DNA of 35,217 nucleotides, taken from NCBI GenBank assembly GCA_035690065.1, contig DASSKW010000038.1, forward strand, positions 1 to 35,217, given 5' to 3'. Source of the stretch: DASSKW01 sp035690065. Its GTDB lineage: Bacteria; Pseudomonadota; Gammaproteobacteria; Natronospirales; REEB76. The notes below the pieces were generated by a model. The model was not told the DNA's origin and searched no databases. It saw nothing but the letters and a program-made list of their open reading frames with translations. A program made the translations under genes and the position numbers. The first letter of the stretch is position 1. Every line of letters begins with the position of its first letter. Below are positions 1-6,387 of the stretch, one piece after another.

Positions 1-9
1 ACCGGTATA

Positions 10-162
10 ATGCCTCGCATGAAAGATGAAAAACCAGCTCAGAAACCAGCACCAAAGTCGTATCACACCCAGTTTTCGAAGCAGCAGCGTCGCACGTTTG
101 ACGACGTGATGAAGAAGCTTCTCGATAAGCCGACCCAGTCGGCGTCTGATCGCGCAAACTAG
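10..162 (+). CDS. small hypothetical protein, possibly 5'-truncated
   Basis: A 50-codon reading frame from ATG at 10 (a second ATG lies at 19) to TAG at 160-162. The frame has no stop upstream to the window edge, so the true start may lie outside. The product is short, hydrophilic and Lys/Gln-rich, with a charged amphipathic stretch around FDDVMKKLLDKP and no signal peptide or membrane segment. Short soluble proteins with an FDxxMxxLL-like core occur as uncharacterised proteins in proteobacteria, but I do not recognise a family with certainty. No Shine-Dalgarno can be judged because only nine bases precede the ATG. A 7-bp GC-rich hairpin follows at 202-220. Confidence 0.4.
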   Translation: MPRMKDEKPAQKPAPKSYHTQFSKQQRRTFDDVMKKLLDKPTQSASDRAN

Positions 163-201
163 ACTCGCCGAAATCACTTTGGTTCAGTATGGGTTTCCAC
201 A

Positions 202-220
202 CTGCCCGTAACCCGGGCAG
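202..220 (+). terminator. possible weak terminator hairpin
   Basis: CTGCCCG (202-208) pairs perfectly with CGGGCAG (214-220) around a 5-nt loop, 40 nt after the stop of the small ORF at 10-162. Only a TTGT follows, with no real U-tract, so it is at best a weak intrinsic terminator. Confidence 0.3.
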
Positions 221-284
221 TTGTCGCGTGCGTGATATCCGACAGTTGCAGCAGTGTTGCCGCAACCGTGCAGCATAGACAGCC

Positions 285-791
285 TCAGACCTGACCCAGA
301 AAATCGCCTTTGCCGATTTCCACGCCGTTATGCCGCAGGATCGCATACGCGGTGACCACGTGGAAATAGAAATTCGGTAATACATAGTTCAGCACATAAG
401 GCAGCCCTTCGAAGCTGCGCACCTTGCCGCCCACTTTCAGCTCGACCTTGCGTGTCTCCGAGCCATCGATCTGTCTGGCTTCGAAAGACGCAAGGTGCGC
501 GATGATCTTGTCGATACGCGCGACCAACTCCTCGAACGTCTGTTCATTGTCTTCAAATTTCGGTGGTTCCTGTCCGGCCAGACGCGAGACGCAACCCTTG
601 GCCTGGTCGGTCGCGATCTGGACCTGACGTGCCAGGGTGAACATGTTGGGATACAGGCGCGCATTCACCAGCACGGCGGGATCGATCTTGTGCATCTCCG
701 CGTGCGCCTTGCCTTTCTTCAACACCTGGGAAAGGTTTTCGAGCATGCGCGTCAATACCGGTACGGAAAGGTTATACATCGAGGGACTCAT
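285..791 (-). CDS. DUF1993 domain-containing protein
   Basis: A soluble protein of about 168 residues that matches the DUF1993 family throughout: it begins MSPSMYNLSVPVLTRMLENL and ends with the conserved FYFHVVTAYAILRHNGVEIGKGDFLG segment. DUF1993 proteins resemble DinB/YfiT-type four-helix bundles; their biochemical function is not established. The frame stays open upstream to TTG 803 and ATG 797. ATG 791 is preferred because a GGAG on the minus strand sits 6 nt before it and because family members start at this point. The gene is divergent from the GGDEF-EAL gene, with a roughly 200-nt structured intergenic region between them. No signal peptide is present, so it is cytoplasmic. Confidence 0.85.
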   Translation of the reverse strand: MSPSMYNLSVPVLTRMLENLSQVLKKGKAHAEMHKIDPAVLVNARLYPNMFTLARQVQIATDQAKGCVSRLAGQEPPKFEDNEQTFEELVARIDKIIAHLASFEARQIDGSETRKVELKVGGKVRSFEGLPYVLNYVLPNFYFHVVTAYAILRHNGVEIGKGDFLGQV

Positions 792-810
792 GGCCATCTC
801 CAATTAAGCA

Positions 811-955
811 AGGGGGGCTGGGACCGAAAATCCGCTCCGGTTGGAACCGGATCAGGCGCGAGAGCCTACACCTCTCGGGCGCGTTGTGGGAAGTGCCTCC
901 CGCGGTGCAGCGCAGTAGAGGCGAAGCGGGGCCTTTAGTGTAGGATTCGGGCAAA
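811..955. other. hairpin-rich intergenic region between divergent genes
   Basis: This stretch between the DUF1993 gene (-) and the GGDEF-EAL gene (+) contains several inverted repeats: CCGGT/ACCGG at 837-850, a GAGAG/CTCTC-centred stem at 856-883, and two mutually exclusive pairings in 895-930 (GCCTC with GAGGC, or CCCGC with GCGGG). It could be a structured 5' leader for either gene or an unrecognised small RNA. It does not match the c-di-GMP (GEMM), SAM, cobalamin, fluoride or 6S RNA consensus as far as I can recall them. Confidence 0.3.
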
Positions 956-991
956 TGGGCGCTAGGGCGTCTGCGTGGCCGCTTGGAAATC

Positions 992-3091
992 ATGACTGTG
1001 TTTGTCCCAGCACTCTGGATCGCCGCCGGCATCTGTCTGTTCGCCGGGATCCATTTCACACTCACCGGGCTACCGCGCAGCCGGGATCGGGTCTATCTCG
1101 CGTTCGGCATCTTGTCGCTGATCCTGTCGGCCTATCTGATGGTCAAAGCATCGCTCTATCACATCGACTCCTTCGACACGCTACGTTCGACAGTGCGTTG
1201 GCAGCTTGCGCTTGCCTGCCTGATCTATCCGACGGCGATCTGGTTTTTTTGCCTGTACACGGAATTGAAACGCTGGTATCCCTGGATGCTGGGTGGGGGG
1301 CTGATCTTCGCTGTACTGTTGGTGATCAATATATTTTCACCCTATAGCGTGCTGTACCAGAACATAGTGCCGCGTCCGCCTCTGACCCTGCCGTGGGGAG
1401 AGGTCATCGACGATTATTTTGGCGCACCTTCACGCTATGCATGGGCGTACTACAGCGCGGTCGATGCCACGTTTCTGTGGGCGATATGGCGCAGCATCGC
1501 GATGTGGCGCGCCGGCGCACGTGCGCGTGCGGTTCCGCTCATCATCTATCTGCTGCTGCAGTTCGTGGCCATCCTGCAGCTGGAATACGTGGCCAACACC
1601 AACAGCCGCATGGTCACCTTTGCAGCATTTACCTTTGTAGCGTTGGTGTTGTTGATGAGCGGCGCACTACGCCGTGAATTGCAACAGCGCAGCGAAGCGC
1701 TCGCCGCCAGTCTGGTCAAACTCAAGACAGAATCTGACCGTCGCCATGAAGTGGAAGCAAACCTCCGCTATCTGGCCTACCACGATCAGCTGACCGAGTT
1801 GCCGAATCGTCTGCAGCTACAGGAACGGCTTGACGACGCACTCAAACAAGCCCGTGACTCAGGCCGGTTCGGCGCCCTGCTGCAGTTTGATCTCGATCAC
1901 TTCAAGACTGTCAATGATTCGCTGGGCCATAATCTCGGCGACCGGTTACTGCACATGATCGGCGCACGCATCTCTGGCGCGAAACTTCAGAGCGATTGCA
2001 TCGCGCGCCTCGGCGGTGATGAATTTGCAGTCCTGATTTCCGGGTTGTCTGCAGACCGGGACACCGCACGCCAGCAGGCGGGCGAAGCCGCAGCCGAACT
2101 TGCCCGGCAGTTAAGGGCACCGTTCGAGATCGACAATCATGATCTGGTCGGCAGTGTCAGTATGGGCATCGCGATCTTTCCGGATACGGCGAGCGATGTG
2201 GATAGCGTGCTTAAACAGGCTGATCTGGCGGTCTACAGCGCCAAGAATGAGGGGCGGAACACCACGGTACAGTTCGTGGATCATATGCAGGATGATGTGA
2301 ACCGGCGCCTGTTCCTCGAACGAGGTCTGCGCCATGCGCTGAACCGTCGGGAACTCGAACTTCATTATCAGCCACAACTCGATAACCATGGTCAGACTAT
2401 CGGCGCGGAGGCGCTGCTGCGCTGGCGGCATCCGGAATATGGTTATATCAGTCCCGCTGAATTCATTCCCATCGCGGAAGAGACCGGCCTGATCCATATC
2501 CTCGGCGGGTTCGTATTGCAGAGAGCGTGTGACACGTTGCAGCAATGGCCTGCGACGGATGGCGTAGCGGGGCGCTTGTCGATCAACATCAGCCCCTGGC
2601 AACTGTTCGCTCCCGACTTCGTCAAGACGGTCACCGGGACCGTGAATGCATCAGGTATCGACCCGCGCCGGCTCACGCTTGAAATCACCGAGAATGCATT
2701 CCTGCATGATCTGGAAGACGTGGCCGCCAAGATCCGTTTGCTGGATTCGATGGGGATACGGTTCGCGATCGACGATTTCGGTTCCGGCTACACTTCGTTG
2801 GCCAGTCTCAAGAAGCTCCCGTTGCGTGAACTCAAGATCGATCAGGCGTTCATCCACGAGATGACACTCGAACCGCGTGATCGCTTCATCGAAGCCATCA
2901 TCACGCTCGCGCATCATCTTGATCTCTATGTGATCGCCGAAGGCGTCGAGACCGCTGCGCAGCAAACAGCACTCGCTGCTTTGAGGTGCGATGCCTTCCA
3001 GGGCTATCTGATGAGCCGGCCGTTGGCAGAGCCCGTGTTCTTCGGCTGGCTCCGACAACATCCCGCATCGTTTTCAGAGCAAGTGCTATAG
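992..3091 (+). CDS. membrane-bound GGDEF-EAL diguanylate cyclase/phosphodiesterase
   Basis: A c-di-GMP turnover protein of about 699 residues. The first ~225 residues are hydrophobic and contain about seven predicted membrane segments, followed by a short coiled linker (RRELQQRSEALAASL). The GGDEF domain (about residues 250-430) has an intact GGDEF signature at 341-345 and the DLDHFKTVNDSLGH metal/nucleotide region. The I-site position, normally RxxD, reads LQSD, so product inhibition is probably lost. The EAL domain (about 445-695) retains EALLR at 473-477, NISPWQL, EITEN, IDDFGSGYTSL, LKID, AEGVET and QGYLMSRP, the residues expected of an active phosphodiesterase. ATG 992 is chosen over the in-frame TTG 983; a weak GGAA lies just upstream. 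The gene stands alone and probably senses a membrane or periplasmic signal. Which activity dominates cannot be read from sequence. Confidence 0.93.
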   Translation: MTVFVPALWIAAGICLFAGIHFTLTGLPRSRDRVYLAFGILSLILSAYLMVKASLYHIDSFDTLRSTVRWQLALACLIYPTAIWFFCLYTELKRWYPWMLGGGLIFAVLLVINIFSPYSVLYQNIVPRPPLTLPWGEVIDDYFGAPSRYAWAYYSAVDATFLWAIWRSIAMWRAGARARAVPLIIYLLLQFVAILQLEYVANTNSRMVTFAAFTFVALVLLMSGALRRELQQRSEALAASLVKLKTESDRRHEVEANLRYLAYHDQLTELPNRLQLQERLDDALKQARDSGRFGALLQFDLDHFKTVNDSLGHNLGDRLLHMIGARISGAKLQSDCIARLGGDEFAVLISGLSADRDTARQQAGEAAAELARQLRAPFEIDNHDLVGSVSMGIAIFPDTASDVDSVLKQADLAVYSAKNEGRNTTVQFVDHMQDDVNRRLFLERGLRHALNRRELELHYQPQLDNHGQTIGAEALLRWRHPEYGYISPAEFIPIAEETGLIHILGGFVLQRACDTLQQWPATDGVAGRLSINISPWQLFAPDFVKTVTGTVNASGIDPRRLTLEITENAFLHDLEDVAAKIRLLDSMGIRFAIDDFGSGYTSLASLKKLPLRELKIDQAFIHEMTLEPRDRFIEAIITLAHHLDLYVIAEGVETAAQQTALAALRCDAFQGYLMSRPLAEPVFFGWLRQHPASFSEQVL

Positions 3092-3160
3092 TTCAGCAGC
3101 CGGCGCGGCTGATGACTTCGTCCCGCCTGGCCCGATCCAACCTCAATTAAGGAGTCCGTC

Positions 3161-3556
3161 ATGTTCGACAGAAAGTTCCTTGATGCCTGGTCGCCGCGCC
3201 TGTTGAGTGTGTTGCGCATCGTCGTCGCGCTGCTGTTCATGGAACACGGCACCTCCAAGTTGTTTCATTTCCCAGCGGACATGGGGCATATCCCGTTGTT
3301 CTCGCTCATCGGCCTCGCCGGCGTACTTGAAGTGTTTGGTGGAGCACTGGTTGCACTCGGCCTGTTCACCCGACCGGTCGCGTTCATCCTCTCCGGCGAG
3401 ATGGCTTTCGCCTACTTCATGGCGCACGCGCCGGGCGGCTTCTGGCCGCTGCTCAACCACGGCGAAGCCGCCGTGTTCTATTGCTTCACCTTCCTGTATT
3501 TCGCGGCGGCGGGCGGTGGTGCCTGGGCGCTGGACAACATGTTAAGAAAGAAATGA
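3161..3556 (+). CDS. DoxX family membrane protein
   Basis: A 131-residue inner-membrane protein of the DoxX/YphA type with four hydrophobic segments. Family hallmarks are the LRIVVALLFMEHGTSKLF region after the first helix, GLAGVLEVFGGALVALGLFTRPVA, and the loop ending in FWPLLNHGEAAVFYCF. DoxX-like proteins of this size are widespread in proteobacteria and have been linked to redox or quinone-related stress functions, though the activity of this subgroup is not defined. A strong AAGGAG at 3148-3153 lies 7 nt before the ATG. The gene is followed by a clear intrinsic terminator at 3586-3623, so it is probably monocistronic. Confidence 0.88.
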   Translation: MFDRKFLDAWSPRLLSVLRIVVALLFMEHGTSKLFHFPADMGHIPLFSLIGLAGVLEVFGGALVALGLFTRPVAFILSGEMAFAYFMAHAPGGFWPLLNHGEAAVFYCFTFLYFAAAGGGAWALDNMLRKK

Positions 3557-3585
3557 TCAGGCTGACTTGAAGTTCCAGTATCGAG

Positions 3586-3623
3586 CCGGGCGCATCTGTA
3601 TTGAAGGTGCGCCCGGTTTTTTT
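3586..3623 (+). terminator. rho-independent terminator after the DoxX gene
   Basis: A perfect 9-bp GC-rich stem, CCGGGCGCA (3586-3594) with TGCGCCCGG (3608-3616), has a 13-nt loop and is followed directly by seven T residues (3617-3623). It lies 30 nt after the DoxX stop codon and is the best intrinsic terminator in the window. Confidence 0.92.
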
Positions 3624-3801
3624 GTCCCTGAGGCCTGCCGTGGCAAGCCGGCTCTATGAGGTTGAGAGCAAGCGCAGCAAAGGGTACCGCCATCTCGCCA
3701 AAACTGGGCTACACTTTTCCCCCACGGGAGGGCGGGCTCCGCACCGGATTTCAATACTGGGGCTGGGTTCGAAATCGTCAACTCAAAGTGAGGGAATCAG
3801 C

Positions 3802-4080
3802 ATGAAGAAGATCATCCTCGCGGCCGCGGTGGCCGCATTCCTGGGGCTAAGCGCTACGGCCAATGCCCATCCCAAACACCCGGGGCATCCCAACATCGTT
3901 TCGGCCCACAAGCTTGTGATGCAAGCCATAAAGCGGATCGAAGCGGCACAAAAGGCCAACGAGTTCGACCTCGGCGGCCACGCTGCCAAGGCCAAGGATC
4001 TTCTGGCCCAGGCCGAAAGCGAGCTGAAGCAGGCACTGGAAGCCGCTAAAACCAATAGCAAGGACGCGAGTAAAAAATAA
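3802..4080 (+). CDS. small His-rich secreted protein, SmbP-like
   Basis: A 92-residue protein with a clear Sec signal peptide (MKKIILAAAVAAFLGLSATANA, cleavage after ANA at about residue 22). The short mature part starts with a His/Pro-rich HPKHPGHP segment and continues as one amphipathic, Ala/Lys/Glu-rich helical stretch with further histidines. Size, export and the repeated AxxxIxxAxxA helical pattern recall the small metal-binding protein SmbP, but the histidine content is lower and homology is not certain. ATG 3802 is preceded by GAGGG at 3790-3794; the frame extends upstream but without a better start. A hairpin terminator follows at 4096-4130. It is probably periplasmic and possibly binds metal. 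Confidence 0.75.
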   Translation: MKKIILAAAVAAFLGLSATANAHPKHPGHPNIVSAHKLVMQAIKRIEAAQKANEFDLGGHAAKAKDLLAQAESELKQALEAAKTNSKDASKK

Positions 4081-4095
4081 CCACATGGTAATAAA

Positions 4096-4130
4096 GCCCT
4101 GCTGGCCGTGAAGTCAGCAGGGCAATTCTT
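4096..4130. terminator. shared bidirectional terminator
   Basis: A perfect 9-bp stem, GCCCTGCTG (4096-4104) with CAGCAGGGC (4115-4123), has a 10-nt loop. On the plus strand it is followed by AATTCTTTAT and on the minus strand by TTTATTA. It sits between the converging His-rich secreted protein gene and the fatty acid hydroxylase pseudogene and could serve both. Confidence 0.75.
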
Positions 4131-4897
4131 TATCCAGTCTTAATTGCACCACTGCGGCGATATGTGAACGGATCTGACTGCAACACATTGTGGCCCAGCA
4201 GCATCGTTCCGACTTGTTCTTCCCGCCTATCCCTGAAACCACAGTCACGTTCAAAGGTTTCGGGATTTTTGAAGGTATCGAACAGCATGTCCCAGATCGG
4301 TAGGCCAGAATAGTTGTAACGATGCACGCCGGTCTGGTGATGAACACAATGACTTTCCGGCCGCTGGATGAAATAGCCGAGCCAGTTCAGTATCCAGGTG
4401 TTCCAGTGATAAAACATTTCGGCAAGCGCAGTAATTACGAATGTAATGACTGCAGCATGCGGATTCACACCCAGCAATGTATAAGCGATCACGCTTGATA
4501 ACACGCTGTCCAGGACAATCTCCGCGGGATGCTTGTAAAAAGTCGTCAGCAATTCCAACCGCCGTGGGCTATGATGAAGTTAGTGCAGCCACAGCCATAG
4601 ATGCGGCAGTTCGTGGCGCCAGCGGCGCCACCAGTAAAAGACAAACGTAATTGCCAGATAGGTAATCGCTGCATCAAGCCATAAATGTCCGGTTGCAAGG
4701 TGCAGCAATGAATACCGTGCCAGCCAATGGTTCCAGGTCAGGCCGGACATAAAGATAACGCTACCTTGTACGGTATCGAACGCCAGCGCTCGTAGTAGCC
4801 AGGTGCGGATCACAGGCCAATTCCGGCCCGGAAAGCGGGATTCGATCAGCAACATCAAACAATCAACTGTGGCGGTAATCAGGATCACGATGAGCAT
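4130..4897 (-). pseudogene. fatty acid hydroxylase / sterol desaturase family, inactivated
   Basis: One continuous frame of 255 codons plus stop encodes an integral-membrane di-iron hydroxylase of the fatty acid hydroxylase superfamily, interrupted by a single in-frame TAA (plus-strand 4580-4582). The stop falls in the second His box, WLH-stop-LHHSPRRLELL, exactly where relatives have Gln; CAA to TAA is one transition. The first His box reads YWWRRWRH instead of YWWHRWRH, so its first iron-ligand His is replaced by Arg (codon at 4625-4627). The third box (RPESHCVHHQTGVHRYNYS) is still readable. The start ATG 4897 has AAGGAG 9 nt upstream. Two independent lesions at catalytic positions argue for real decay rather than one sequencing error. 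The intact family acts on fatty acids, sterols or carotenoids in membranes; the substrate here is unknown. Confidence 0.88.
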
Positions 4898-5286
4898 GGG
4901 CTTGATCTCCTTATTTTCAGTGCGGCAGAAATTCGGGCGACACATGTGCAAGCCCAATCTCGTTGCTGACTTTCTGTGTCGCACAATTCATTGGCGCGGA
5001 CTTGTATGCTGACAAAGCGAGAGCGATTGCAGGCGATGCGGCCAGAAACAGTCAAACAAGCAGGAAAGGAATGGTTAGGCGTGGACAGCGGCCAGGCAGG
5101 GCATGGCGATGCACTCCTTGTCAGCCCGACCGTGGGAATTCAGCCGTTTCAAGAAGCTCAAGCGGTCGTAATAGGTGGTTTCCGGTTGCCATATTTCGTG
5201 AATGATTTATCTCGTCCAACCAACGGAATCAGAATGCTGGCTGAGATTGCCAGTTAAAATGTCCGAAATGTTTAAGGGGAAGGGGG
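4898..5286. other. intergenic stretch with no confident gene
   Basis: 389 nt between the hydroxylase pseudogene (-) and the esterase gene (+). The only open frame of note runs from ATG 5006 to a stop at 5255-5257 (83 residues, starting MLTKRERLQAMRPETV). It has no Shine-Dalgarno and no family that I recognise, and it could be a gene remnant. A purine-rich stretch before 5287 serves as ribosome binding site for the esterase. Confidence 0.4.
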
Positions 5287-6384
5287 ATGAACTTGCGAAC
5301 CGTCGTGCGAACGTTTGGCATGAGCATGCTGCTGTTGTCGCTGCTTGGTGGCGCGGGCTGCAGCGGTCAGGTTAATTCCACGCGTCAGCAGGTCGAGGTC
5401 GGTGGGCGCCTGCGCAGTTGGCAAGTACACCTGCCGGCAGGTTATGCACCCGGCAAACCGTTACCACTGGTCATCGTCTTCCATGGCCGGCTGGGCACCG
5501 CCGCTGGCATGGAACGTCTAAGCGGTCTTGATACTGTGGCGGATCGAAATAACTTCATCGTCGTCTATCCACAAGGCATAGACCGCTCCTGGGCTGCACA
5601 CATTGGCACCCCGGCGGACAAGAAAGGCGTGGACGACGTCGCGTTCACTACCGCATTGCTGGAGCAACTCGAACAGGAATATCCGATAGACACATCACAC
5701 ATCGTGTTGACGGGCTTTTCCAACGGCGCGCATATGGTGCAGCTCCTGGGTTGCCGCCTCGCGTATCGCATCAGCGCGATCGTGCCGGTGAGTGGCACAC
5801 TGGCGAGCAGCGCCGCTGCCGATTGCCATCCGGCCCGGCCGATCACCGTGGTGGAATTTCACGGCACCGCCGACCCCATCGATCCTTACGCAGGCGGCCA
5901 CGTAGCTGTTTTCGGTAGTGGCAACTTGCAAGCGGCGGAACAGAGCATCGCGGGCTGGGCCGCGCGGGATAAATGCCACGATAAACCGGTAGAAAAATCG
6001 CTGCCTTCCAATGGCGATCCGTTCACCGTGCAGGAACGGAATTTTCCGGGCTGCACGAGCGGGGTGAGTGTACGGCTGTATAGCATTACCGGCGCCGGAC
6101 ATGTGTGGCCAGGCGGAAGACAGTACCTGCCGGTGTTCGTCATCGGGCACGCCACCAAAGCCATCGATGCCAGCGCCATCATCGGTGCGCTGGCTACTGG
6201 CCATGCATCGACGATTAGCGCGGCTCCGCGTGCGGTTCGCACATCCGACAGCACTGAATCCCAGTCTCCGCGACACCCTGGATATTGGACGATCCAACCC
6301 GTCCTGAAATTTTCCAGCGAGAGGTCCATAATCGGACGCCTCCCCTATGCCATAGCACCAACTTCATATTCAGCAGGAGGTTGA
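5287..6384 (+). CDS. secreted PHB-depolymerase-like / LpqC-type esterase
   Basis: A 365-residue alpha/beta-hydrolase of the polyhydroxybutyrate depolymerase-like (LpqC) group. The N-terminus is a signal peptide, possibly a lipoprotein one ending GGAGC at about residue 25, although that lipobox is imperfect. Visible elements are the oxyanion segment VIVFHGRLGTA, the nucleophile elbow GFSNGAH with Ser145, the acid motif EFHGTADPIDPY and the catalytic His in GAGHVWPGG. Likely substrates are polyesters or other esters such as feruloyl groups; the exact one cannot be told. After the usual C-terminal DASAII the protein continues with about 70 residues of low-complexity tail that replaces the expected WxFF-type ending and runs into the ribosome binding site of the next gene, which may be read-through of a lost stop. 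ATG 5287 follows a purine-rich stretch. Confidence 0.85.
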   Translation: MNLRTVVRTFGMSMLLLSLLGGAGCSGQVNSTRQQVEVGGRLRSWQVHLPAGYAPGKPLPLVIVFHGRLGTAAGMERLSGLDTVADRNNFIVVYPQGIDRSWAAHIGTPADKKGVDDVAFTTALLEQLEQEYPIDTSHIVLTGFSNGAHMVQLLGCRLAYRISAIVPVSGTLASSAAADCHPARPITVVEFHGTADPIDPYAGGHVAVFGSGNLQAAEQSIAGWAARDKCHDKPVEKSLPSNGDPFTVQERNFPGCTSGVSVRLYSITGAGHVWPGGRQYLPVFVIGHATKAIDASAIIGALATGHASTISAAPRAVRTSDSTESQSPRHPGYWTIQPVLKFSSERSIIGRLPYAIAPTSYSAGG

Positions 6385-6387
6385 GTC

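Noticed and set aside
811..955. 6S RNA or c-di-GMP riboswitch
   Set aside because: Hairpins are present, but I could not match the conserved 6S bubble or the GEMM core, so no named RNA is claimed.
955..1347. 130-residue plus-strand frame overlapping the GGDEF-EAL start
   Set aside because: Shadow frame of the transmembrane region; no conserved motif and the other frame is clearly coding.
4580..4984. Two separate genes in place of the hydroxylase
   Set aside because: Both halves are in the same frame with seven codons between them, and together they make one family-length protein; the downstream half starts only at an internal TTG.
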